A DNA stretch of 64,000 bases from Ruminococcus flavefaciens. Lineage in GTDB: Bacteria > Bacillota > Clostridia > Oscillospirales > Ruminococcaceae. The DNA lies in contig JAMPAU010000001.1 in assembly GCA_023667045.1 (NCBI GenBank), positions 695,903-759,902 on the forward strand, written 5' to 3'. Both the position numbers and the translations under genes were made by a program. Below, piece by piece: positions 1 to 7,474 of the stretch. Each line of letters opens with the position of its first letter. Position 1 is the first letter of the stretch. The notes under the pieces were generated by a model. The model made no database searches. It saw only the letters and a list, made by a program, of their open reading frames with translations, and was not told the DNA's origin.

Positions 1-1713
1 AGTATACCTGCATTGATGAGGTTAGCACGGTGAATACGTGCGAATGACTTAACCAGTACAGCCTTTACGCCGAGATAAAGCGGAGCAAGTGCAGCGTGTT
101 CACGTGATGAGCCCTGTCCGTAGTTTGAACCGCCCACGATAATGCTCTTTCCGAGAGACTTTGCTCTTTCGGGGAAGCTCTCATCACATACGGCAAAGCA
201 GTGCTGTGAGATTTTCGGAATATTTGAACGGAGCGGAAGAATCTTAGCACCGGCAGGCATAATGTGGTCTGTGGTGATGTTGTCGCCTACTTTGAGTGAA
301 ACAGGTGCGTCGATAGTTTCAAGGAGAGGTGAAGTTTCCGGATAAGGCTTTATGTTTGGTCCTCTGAGGATTTCAACGCTGTCCATTTCCTCAGCCGGAG
401 CAGGCGGAACAACCATATTGTCGTTGATTGTGAAGATTTCCGGTAATTTAAATTCCGGCATATCGCCTAATTCACGTGGGTCTGTAAGGTAGCCGGTGAG
501 CGCAGAGACAGCAGCCATTTCGGGTGATACAAGATAAATCTGACCGTCCTTAGTTCCGGAACGTCCCTCAAAGTTTCTGTTGAAAGTACGGAGTGAAATG
601 CCCTTTGAATTAGGTGACTGTCCCATACCAATACATGGACCGCAGGCACTTTCAAGGATTCTCGCACCAGCTTCAATGAGGTCTGATAATGCACCGTTCT
701 GAGCAAGCATATTAAGAACCTGTTTAGAACCGGGAGCAATCGAAAGTGAAACATCGGGGTTAACTGTCTTGCCCTTTAAGATGTGTGCAACTTTCAGCAT
801 ATCAAGCAGTGAGGAGTTTGTGCATGAACCTATACAAACCTGGTCTACTTTAAGTCTGCCGATTTCCTCAACGCTCTTTACATTGTCGGGAGAGTGCGGA
901 CAAGCAGCCAGCGGTACAAGTTCACTGAGGTTAATTGTGAGTTCCTCATCATAAACAGCGTCATCATCAGCAGAAAGAGGTGTCCAAACTTCCTCACGGC
1001 ACTGTGCCTTTAAGAACTGTCTTGTTGTTTCGTCAGACGGGAAAATAGAAGTTGTAGCACCGAGTTCAGCACCCATGTTTGTGATTGTGGCACGTTCCGG
1101 AACTGACAGGGTTTTAACGCCCTCACCACAGTATTCAATAACCTTTCCTACACCGCCCTTTACAGAGAGACGACGGAGAACTTCTAAAATAACGTCCTTT
1201 GCGGCTACCCATGGGCGAAGTTTACCGGTAAGCTCTACCTTTACGACCTTAGGACAGGTGATATAGTAAGCACCGCCACCCATAGCTACAGCAACGTCAA
1301 GACCGCCAGCACCTATGGCAATCATGCCGATACCGCCACCTGTGGGAGTGTGACTGTCCGAACCAATGAGAGTTTTTCCGGGAATGCCGAATCTTTCAAG
1401 GTGTACTTGATGACAGATACCATTACCGGGACGTGAAAAATATATGCCGTGTTTCTTTGCAACGCTTCCGATAAATCTGTGGTCGTCGGCGTTTTCAAAA
1501 CCGTTCTGGAGTGTGTTGTGGTCGATATATGCAACTGAACGCTCAGTTTTTACACGTGGCACGCCGATAGCCTCAAATTCGAGGTAAGCCATAGTGCCAG
1601 TAGCGTCCTGAGTGAGAGTCTGGTCAATGCGTATTCCGATTTCCTGACCCTTGACGTATTCACCGTCAACAAGGTGTGCTTTAAGTATCTTTTCTGTAAG
1701 GGTTAAACCCATT
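1..1713 (-). CDS. acn: Aconitate hydratase (partial, C-terminus beyond window)
   Basis: Interconverts citrate and isocitrate through cis-aconitate in the cytoplasm, using a 4Fe-4S cluster. The 571 codons present read continuously from ATG at 1713 to the window edge. The start is supported by AAAGGA nine bases upstream. Cluster ligands are visible in CIGSCTNS and ACGPCIG, with the substrate-region motif SDSHTPTGGG near residue 115. The length and order fit the roughly 640-residue monomeric aconitase family, so about 70 C-terminal residues are missing. Homoaconitase or isopropylmalate isomerase is less likely because the large domain and the start of the swivel domain are on one chain. It stands alone behind its own promoter. 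Confidence 0.93.
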
Positions 1714-1743
1714 TTAATCATTCCTTTCAGTATTACTGATTTT

Positions 1744-1772
1744 ATTGTACAACAAATTATGCACTTTGTCAA
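1744..1772 (-). promoter_or_regulatory. Promoter of the aconitase gene
   Basis: On the minus strand TTGACA (1767-1772) and TACAAT (1744-1749) are separated by 17 bases, about 30 bases upstream of the aconitase start. This is near-consensus sigma-A spacing. Confidence 0.8.
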
Positions 1773-1843
1773 GATTTAAACAAACTAAAATAAAAAAAAG
1801 AGATTACACACGGTAACCTCCTTGTTTGTCTGTAAGTATTATA

Positions 1844-2791
1844 TCATATATTTTCTGATTTGTCAAGACTTTCCGCACGATGTTTTTCTTCAAGTTTTTT
1901 TTTCAACCGCAACTGCCTTTCACGGAAAACAAAAAACCGAAGTACAAGAATATTCACAATCACGGGAACGGCATATATATTTATACTGATTAATATTCCG
2001 ATAAGATGCATTAAAAAATCTGTAAATGAAACGGATAATCCCAGTGCAGAATATATATACATTACAAATAATATTGCCGACGGAACGTTAAACAAAGACG
2101 AAGCTATAATATAACTTTTATAAGTTCTGTCCCACTGATTGTGATTGATTTTATATACAATCATAGTAATAATACTGCCTATCATTCCCACCGCTGAAAA
2201 CAGCCATACTATCACAATAAACGCAAAAAATTCGACTGATATTGCATAATCCGGATTTATTTTGTTATTTTCAACGTCATATGAAATATCCTGTAAATAG
2301 AAATTTCCCAATGAAACAAGCCGTATTTTTTTTGAAATCTGAATAATATTCCCGTCCTTATCGAATACAGCTACACGGCATTTTTTATATTTGTTGCAGA
2401 ACTCCAGAAACATTTCTTCATTGTAAGTGTCATGATAACGTCCTTCATAGTACGGCACAAATACCAATTGATGTATTGTATTTTCGTAATTATCTATAAA
2501 AATATGTAGTCTTGATTCTTTTATGTGCATTAACATACTCCGGTAGCCGTCTTTATTGTAATTTACAATTTCGCTGTCTTCCGGAATTTTTATATCCTCC
2601 TCAATATTACAGTTGTAAGGAGTATAAAATTCATCATTTTCTTCAAGCGGAATAAGCAAATCAACGTACTTGTCCGCCATGTATTCATCTTTAAACTTAA
2701 AGTCAAAATTATCACTGTAGTATGCACAACCGCTGAATATAAACATAACTCCGGCAAGCAGAAACACCATAATAAAAAATTTTTTACGCAT
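1844..2791 (-). CDS. Predicted lipoprotein with C-terminal membrane segments, unknown function
   Basis: 315 residues from the ATG at 2791, chosen because AAAGGA lies just upstream and because it begins with a lipoprotein signal: MRKKFF, a hydrophobic stretch, then a lipobox ending FSGC near residue 22. Residues 23-185 look extracytoplasmic and charged. The C-terminal third has three to four hydrophobic helices and a basic tail. I do not recognise the family. A terminator separates it from the broken acetyltransferase gene upstream, so it is probably transcribed alone. Stop is TGA. Confidence 0.7.
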   Translation of the reverse strand: MRKKFFIMVFLLAGVMFIFSGCAYYSDNFDFKFKDEYMADKYVDLLIPLEENDEFYTPYNCNIEEDIKIPEDSEIVNYNKDGYRSMLMHIKESRLHIFIDNYENTIHQLVFVPYYEGRYHDTYNEEMFLEFCNKYKKCRVAVFDKDGNIIQISKKIRLVSLGNFYLQDISYDVENNKINPDYAISVEFFAFIVIVWLFSAVGMIGSIITMIVYKINHNQWDRTYKSYIIASSLFNVPSAILFVMYIYSALGLSVSFTDFLMHLIGILISINIYAVPVIVNILVLRFFVFRERQLRLKKKLEEKHRAESLDKSENI

Positions 2792-2870
2792 AAAATCACC
2801 GTCCTTTGAGAATATTCTATCAGAATTTTCAACAGCAATCAATTTATATAATATTACAAATATTTACAAT

Positions 2871-2902
2871 AAAAAACAGCTCCGGATTTTTTTCGGAACT
2901 GC
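2871..2902 (-). terminator. Intrinsic terminator after the GNAT remnant
   Basis: On the minus strand CAGTTCCG pairs with CGGAGCTG around an A-rich loop and is followed by TTTTTTAT. It sits between the acetyltransferase remnant and the lipoprotein gene. Confidence 0.7.
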
Positions 2903-2911
2903 TTTATCGTT

Positions 2912-3257
2912 TTATTTGATTTCGTACATCAGTTTTAATCTTTGTGCCTCGTTGGAGGAAAATCCCTGTTTTTCGTAAAAAGGTATTTTATCTGGCATTG
3001 CATACAGTTTAACAAAAACATTCGTCCCTTTAATACCGTTGTCTTTCACAAATTTCAGAAGTTCGTCAATAAGCATTTTGCCAATACATTTATGCTGATA
3101 TTCGGGCTTTACAACAACATCTTTTATGTAGTAATTCAGACCCATATCACCAATCATTCTTGCCATTGCTACAATATTCTGTCCATCAAAAACAGGTACT
3201 CTGAACAATGTATTCCTCTGCACTCAGTTCATTGTATTTTATAGTAAGATTATTCAT
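2912..3257 (-). pseudogene. GNAT-family N-acetyltransferase, N-terminally damaged
   Basis: The downstream frame (from about 3223) encodes the core of a GNAT acetyltransferase: an acetyl-CoA binding strand-loop of the form VVKPEYQHKCIGKMLID, and a C-terminal FYEKQGF typical of the fold. The plausible original start is the ATG at 3257, with a ribosome binding site, giving MNNLTIKYNELSAEEYI before the frame is lost. Between the two parts about 25 residues usual for these 135-140 residue proteins are missing, so this is a deletion plus frameshift. The usual Q/RxxGxG/A signature reads HKCIGK, a conservative variant. A GTG at 3223 could still start a 103-residue fragment, but half the first strand-helix unit would be absent. 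Confidence 0.65.
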
Positions 3258-3282
3258 AATCCTGCACCTTTCTGCTGTTTAC

Positions 3283-3657
3283 TTACTCAAATGATTCCAG
3301 TTCAGTGCATAGTGAAACAAAGTCTTCATAGACAGTGATTGTCTGCAAATAGCGGAAGTCAAGAATATATCCGGAAGCATGGTGTTTCAGAAAATCAGCG
3401 TCCCATAGCGGAACATCAACAAAACCGTCCTTGTAATTATATTTTACAGGCTGAAATTTATCAATGTTAGCACGGAAATATTTAACCTTTGCCATGCACA
3501 GCTTGTTGATACGGAAAAGCAGTCCGATAACGTCTGATTTTTCAAAGAAAGAATCTTTAAAAATAAGGTGCTTGTGGGAGTTTTCCCTTTCGGAGTACTA
3601 TGCGTTGTTTTCGTGTTTTAAATGATACTTTGCCGTAAGCAGATACTTTTCATTCAT
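3283..3657 (-). pseudogene. Unknown small protein interrupted by one in-frame TAG
   Basis: A continuous frame of 125 codons starts at ATG 3657 (MNEKYLLTAKYHLKHENNA), meets TAG at 3598-3600 as codon 20, and stays open for 104 more codons to TAA at 3283. The residues after the TAG are coding-like (SERENSHKHLIFKDSFFEK and onward) and I see no start codon with a good ribosome binding site close behind the stop. The ATG at 3495 would give only 70 residues and begins mid-protein. No known family is recognised. It is either a point-mutated pseudogene or a gene read through UAG. A second gene with the same pattern is at 13524. Confidence 0.55.
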
Positions 3658-3671
3658 TTTTTTCACACCCG

Positions 3672-4101
3672 TTACATCTTTTTATTGTAGTAACTCTGTA
3701 CTGCAACTGTTATTACAGCCTCTGCCATTACAGATATGCCAAGTGTCATGCTGATAACAGGATTGAAAAAAACCAGATATAATTACAGCAAGTGCAGTTA
3801 CCATAAGCGAAACTAAACCGGCAGTTTTCATTGTTTCCTTGCCTATTGCAACGTTTCTTTCGTCGGTTTCACGGATATACATTTCTTTGAGTTTTTCCTC
3901 GTTATGCAGAGCCGTATGTACTTTCATAAAATTGAAAATCGAAACAACCATTATTCCGATATACATACCACATACAAGTCCCTCAGCGAAATCATTAACA
4001 GTTGTAAAGTGCTTTAATGCAAAATACATAACTGTGGCAAAATAGTAGAATGCTATTATCAGTCCGTACTTTCGGGTAAGTTTTTTCTTGAAATCTTCCA
4101 T
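3672..4101 (-). pseudogene. Four-helix membrane protein partner of Xre regulator, frameshifted near its end
   Basis: Starts at ATG 4101 behind AAGGAG, giving MEDFKKKLTRKYGLIIAFYY. About four hydrophobic helices follow. At the homopolymer A7 at 3766-3772 (plus strand) the frame slips. Taking one base out restores a sensible C-terminus (GFFNPVISMTLGISVMAE and a basic end NKKM, stop at 3672) and completes the last helix. Without correction the protein ends in a Cys-rich non-membrane tail at 3682. Small membrane proteins of this type are commonly paired with a 68-residue Xre repressor, as here (13-base gap to the gene at 4115). It is a real frameshift or an assembly homopolymer error. Function unknown. 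Confidence 0.65.
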
Positions 4102-4114
4102 AATAAAAATCTCC

Positions 4115-4321
4115 TTATAAATTTTCTTCGCCTTCAAAAATAAAAAGCTCCTCAATCGTGATACCAAAAAATTGTGCGATTTTGTGGGCAAGAATCAACG
4201 ACGCATTATATCTTCCGTTTTCCAGTGAAATAATAGTCTGACGGGTTACGCTCAATGCGGCGGCGAGTTCCTGCTGGGTTACTTTACGTGACTTTCTTAG
4301 TTCCTGAATTTTATTTTTCAA
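4115..4321 (-). CDS. Xre/Cro-type HTH transcriptional regulator
   Basis: 68 residues, almost entirely one helix-turn-helix domain: MKNKIQELRKSRKVTQQEL, then SVTRQTIISLENGRYNAS as recognition helix, then FGITIEELF. This is the compact YozG/Xre class that represses its own promoter and that of an adjacent membrane protein gene. It is the first gene of a two-gene unit with the frameshifted membrane protein. Its promoter contains a perfect 16-bp palindrome placed at the predicted transcription start and a related half-site in the spacer, so autorepression is likely. Confidence 0.9.
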   Translation of the reverse strand: MKNKIQELRKSRKVTQQELAAALSVTRQTIISLENGRYNASLILAHKIAQFFGITIEELFIFEGEENL

Positions 4322-4353
4322 TATATCACGCTCCTGTATAAAAGATTATTGAC

Positions 4354-4404
4354 GTAAAGTTAACTTTACAATAATAGTATAGCATACTTTACATTATTTG
4401 TTAA
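4354..4404 (-). promoter_or_regulatory. Promoter and palindromic operator of the Xre regulator
   Basis: On the minus strand TTAACA (4399-4404) and TATACT (4376-4381) are 17 bases apart. The perfect palindrome GTAAAGTTAACTTTAC at 4354-4369 covers the expected start of transcription. A half-site GTAAAGT occurs again in the -35/-10 spacer (4386-4392). This arrangement fits repression by the Xre protein encoded just downstream. Confidence 0.75.
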
Positions 4405-4441
4405 GTGTATTTTACATTTTTTTGAAAAAATTTTTTCAGCC

Positions 4442-4470
4442 AAAAAAATCCCCTGTCAGCACAGGGGACT
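4442..4470 (-). terminator. Intrinsic terminator after the 4480-5335 gene pair
   Basis: On the minus strand TCCCCTGT pairs with ACAGGGGA around a short loop and is followed by TTTTTTT. It ends the unit containing the two overlapping hypothetical genes. Confidence 0.85.
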
Positions 4471-4479
4471 TTATATTTT

Positions 4480-4929
4480 TTAATCTCTCCAAAATATGAA
4501 TTTTTCGGGTATAATATCCTCAAAAAACTGATATTTTCCCGTCCAGCCGTTAGGAACGAAATCTTCATAAGACCAATATTCAGGATAGTATGATAACAAG
4601 CATTTTTTATCAAAATCAATCAGTATTGACGGACGATACCCTAATAACTCATCGGGGGCTTTTTCCTCAGACCGCATAATTTTTAATTCAGATGTTGTTA
4701 CAAGAAACGGCTTTATATTTTCAAGAAATTCATCTTTTGTTTTTTCATCAACAACTCTTATGCCGAATCTGTCACTTTCATCTATAATAAAATTACAGCC
4801 TTTTTTTCTGTATGCATCTTCCAGTATATTATAATCCAGAGTACATATATAATCATGAAGAACATACCAGTTGAAAACGCCCTCATTTATTATTGCAACG
4901 ATTAAATCTTCTGCATATTTAGGATTCAT
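4480..4929 (-). CDS. Hypothetical protein, second of an overlapping paralog-like pair
   Basis: 149 residues beginning MNPKYAEDLIVAIINEG, soluble, acidic and rich in aromatic residues (YYPEYWSYEDFVPNGW near the end). No domain recognised. Size and composition resemble polymorphic-toxin immunity proteins but this is only a resemblance. It overlaps the upstream gene by 11 bases. The junction, where HKNES ends one gene while the same bases start the next as MN, is the same as the junction one gene further upstream, so the cluster grew by tandem duplication. A strong terminator follows. Confidence 0.6.
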   Translation of the reverse strand: MNPKYAEDLIVAIINEGVFNWYVLHDYICTLDYNILEDAYRKKGCNFIIDESDRFGIRVVDEKTKDEFLENIKPFLVTTSELKIMRSEEKAPDELLGYRPSILIDFDKKCLLSYYPEYWSYEDFVPNGWTGKYQFFEDIIPEKFIFWRD

Positions 4930-5335
4930 TTTTATGCTCCCTATTATATAGAATAAATGAAATAATTTCCTTAAGCCATTCGGTTTCGATTTCCGGTGAT
5001 AAAGATATCATAGGTATTATGTTTCCGCTTGTATCAATAAAAAATAATTCCAACTGCTTGTTTTTGTAATATCCGGCAATAACTGAGTGCGAATCCATTA
5101 AAGTAATAACAGTAAACAGTTTCATATTTGCAAACGTAAAATATTTTCTTTCTTCCACAGGCAAAAAAGACGTAATAAGACTGCAAAAAATTCTGTCCGG
5201 AGAATTAGCTCCCAGTTTAATTTCCATGTCGTTTTCGCATAAATATACTTCATACCATAATTTATTTATTACTATGAATTTAAGGAATTTATTATCTTTT
5301 TTTAATATTAATTCACTGGCATATTCAAGATTCAT
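4919..5335 (-). CDS. Hypothetical protein, first of an overlapping pair
   Basis: 138 residues, MNLEYASELILKKDNKFLKF to REHKNES. No signal peptide or membrane helix. The start shares the pattern MNxxYAxxL with the gene that overlaps its 3' end. The start also overlaps by 11 bases the end of a damaged frame upstream that ends in the same HKNES residues. No function can be assigned. Translation of the pair is probably coupled through the overlaps. Confidence 0.6.
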   Translation of the reverse strand: MNLEYASELILKKDNKFLKFIVINKLWYEVYLCENDMEIKLGANSPDRIFCSLITSFLPVEERKYFTFANMKLFTVITLMDSHSVIAGYYKNKQLELFFIDTSGNIIPMISLSPEIETEWLKEIISFILYNREHKNES

Positions 5336-5547
5336 TTTTATGTGCCTTTAGCCATTCAAGCAAGTAGTTTTCGTCTTTCAGACTAAATCAGAAATGTGAG
5401 ACTTTTTTCAAGCAGTGAGGGGTATATTTCCACACCGCCGAAAGTCTGAAACGGCAAATTAAGTGCGGAAATAAGAAGTCCCCTGTCACGTATTGCAGAC
5501 GAACCGTCATAAACTGCTACAATATTTTCATGCAGTTGTATAATTAT
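5325..5547 (-). pseudogene. Doc/Fic toxin remnant followed by a paralog tail
   Basis: Directly after the lysA stop the minus strand reads IIIQLHENIVAVYDGSSAIR, then DRGLLISALNLPFQTFGG and YPSLLEKS, which closely matches the N-terminal half of Doc (death-on-curing) toxins. It stops at TAG 5383-5385, before where the Fic motif HPFxDGNKR should be. There is no start codon. A second, shifted frame then reads LKDENYLLEWLKAHKNES to 5325, the same tail as the following gene. This is the scar of a recombined toxin-antitoxin or immunity locus. No antitoxin is visible. Confidence 0.6.
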
Positions 5548-6846
5548 TTATATGTCGTTTCTGATTATGTCATCAAGAGTTTCACGCTTAACAGCAATTC
5601 TCGACTCGCCGTTATTGACAAACACAACAGCAGGTTTCTGAAGTCTGTTATAGTTAGATGACATTGAATAGTTGTAAGCACCAGTAGCACATACGGCTAT
5701 AATGTCGCCCGATTCAGCGTGCTGTAATGGCATATTCTCACCTATTAAGTCACCGCTCTCACAGCATTTTCCGGCAATAGTAACACGTTCTGTACGTTCT
5801 TCTGTAGCCTTGTTTGCAACCATAGCTTCATACTCTGATTTATAGAGAATATATCTCGGACTGTCAGCCATACCGCCGTCAACGGATATGTACGTGCGGA
5901 TATTCGGGATTTCTTTTCTTGCACCGACTGTATAGAGAGTAATTCCGGCAGGTGCGGCTATAGAACGTCCCGGCTCTATGAAGATATATGGCTGTGCTAT
6001 GCCGAGTTCTGAGCAGGTGGTTTTTACGACTTCAGAAACTCTTTCCATGTATGTTTCAAAAGGTGCTGGGTCGTGTTCGTTGAGGTACTTAATGCCGAAT
6101 CCACCGCCGAGATTAAGACCCTTGATTTCGTAATTGAGTTCATTTTTGATTTTTGCAATGAATGCAAGCATAACACGTCCGGCTTCCTCAAACGGTGCGA
6201 TGTCAAAAATCTGTGAACCTATATGGCAGTGCAGACCCATAAGATTTACATTTTCGCAAGCTATAGCCTGTTTAACAGCCTCGAATGCTTCGCCTGTTTC
6301 GAGTGCAAAGCCAAACTTGCTGTCTATCTGACCGGTCTTTATAAAATCGTGGGTGTGTGCGTCAATACCGGGTTTGATACGGAACATTATATCCGGCTTT
6401 GTATTTTTAGCCTTTGCGATTTCTTCAAGGCGGAGAAGTTCGGAAATATTATCTACAATAATATGACCCACTTTCACGTCAACGGCGTATTCGAGTTCCT
6501 CGTCGGTTTTGTTGTTTCCGTGAAATCCTATCTTAGAAACGTCAAAACCTGCTTTAACGGCGGTATAGAGTTCGCCTATTGAAACAGCGTCAAGACCCAT
6601 TCCCTCGCTTGCGACTATACGGCACATTTCCAGACAGGAAAAAGCCTTGCTTGCATAACACGCAAGACCTTTGCCGTCATAGTATTTGTCAATACTGCTC
6701 TTGAAACGCTGACAAGCCTTTCTTACTGCCTGCTCGTCCATGACATAGAGAGGAGTTCCGTACTGTTCAGCAAGCTCTACAGTATCAGTACCGCCGATAG
6801 TGAGATTTCCTTTTTCATTTACGTTTAAATTTTCAGATACAAACAT
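5548..6846 (-). CDS. lysA: Diaminopimelate decarboxylase
   Basis: Last step of lysine biosynthesis: decarboxylates meso-diaminopimelate with PLP. 432 residues from the ATG at 6846, which is nine bases from AAAGGA; an ATG nine bases further up is too close to that site. Visible landmarks are the PLP lysine in CYASKAF, the HCHIGSQ barrel strand, the glycine loop LNLGGGFGIKY, and the C-terminal catalytic CCESGD. Length is normal. It is the third gene of lon-engB-lysA, 21 bases after engB. Confidence 0.96.
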   Translation of the reverse strand: MFVSENLNVNEKGNLTIGGTDTVELAEQYGTPLYVMDEQAVRKACQRFKSSIDKYYDGKGLACYASKAFSCLEMCRIVASEGMGLDAVSIGELYTAVKAGFDVSKIGFHGNNKTDEELEYAVDVKVGHIIVDNISELLRLEEIAKAKNTKPDIMFRIKPGIDAHTHDFIKTGQIDSKFGFALETGEAFEAVKQAIACENVNLMGLHCHIGSQIFDIAPFEEAGRVMLAFIAKIKNELNYEIKGLNLGGGFGIKYLNEHDPAPFETYMERVSEVVKTTCSELGIAQPYIFIEPGRSIAAPAGITLYTVGARKEIPNIRTYISVDGGMADSPRYILYKSEYEAMVANKATEERTERVTIAGKCCESGDLIGENMPLQHAESGDIIAVCATGAYNYSMSSNYNRLQKPAVVFVNNGESRIAVKRETLDDIIRNDI

Positions 6847-6867
6847 TTTAAACATTCCTTTCAGTAA

Positions 6868-7461
6868 TTAATCATTTTCAGTGACATCTTCAACAATATT
6901 CCGTAATTCCTCCACGCCCTCAAAAGTCATTGAGGAAAAAGGCACAGAATGTATATCACTGAAACAAGGTATTTCATTTTCAAAAGCTTTCATACGCTTT
7001 TCACGCTCTGACTTGTTGAGCTTGTCGGCTTTTGTGAGAACGATAACAAAAGGCATTTCAGTGTCGATAAGATAATTTATCATTTGTACGTCATCTTTTG
7101 TCGGAGCGTGTCGCATATCAACAAGCATAAAGACAAGCCGTATATCCCTGTCTGCATTAAGATAGCCCTCTATGAGACCCGACCAGCGTTCTTTTTCGGA
7201 TTTTGAGACTTTCGCATAGCCATAGCCGGGCAGGTCTACAAAAAATATATTTTCAAGGCTATAAAAATTTATAGTAGCCGTCTTTCCGGGAACTGAACTC
7301 ACACGGGCGAGATTTTTTCTGTTGAAAAGCTTATTTATAAGCGTGGACTTCCCGACATTTGAGTGTCCGGCAAAAGCTATTTCAATTTTTTCCGACGGAG
7401 GAATCTGTGAAAATTTTCCGTATGAAGCAAAAAACTCAGCTTTATTGTAATTAAGTTTCAA
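6868..7461 (-). CDS. engB: Ribosome biogenesis GTPase EngB (YsxC/YihA)
   Basis: Circularly simple GTPase required for late 50S subunit assembly. 197 residues if started at the TTG at 7461, which is six bases behind AAAGGAGG and gives (M)KLNYNKAEFFASYG, the family's normal beginning. Longer starts would run far into lon. GTP-binding motifs are G1 GHSNVGKST, G3 DLPGYGYA and G4 TKADK. The ribosome binding site lies within the last codons and stop of lon, so translation is likely coupled. lysA follows. Confidence 0.95.
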   Translation of the reverse strand: MKLNYNKAEFFASYGKFSQIPPSEKIEIAFAGHSNVGKSTLINKLFNRKNLARVSSVPGKTATINFYSLENIFFVDLPGYGYAKVSKSEKERWSGLIEGYLNADRDIRLVFMLVDMRHAPTKDDVQMINYLIDTEMPFVIVLTKADKLNKSEREKRMKAFENEIPCFSDIHSVPFSSMTFEGVEELRNIVEDVTEND

Positions 7462-7474
7462 GTTTAGCCTCCTT

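Noticed and set aside
3283..3495. Independent 70-residue gene from ATG 3495
   Set aside because: The frame upstream is coding-like across the TAG and starts properly at 3657.
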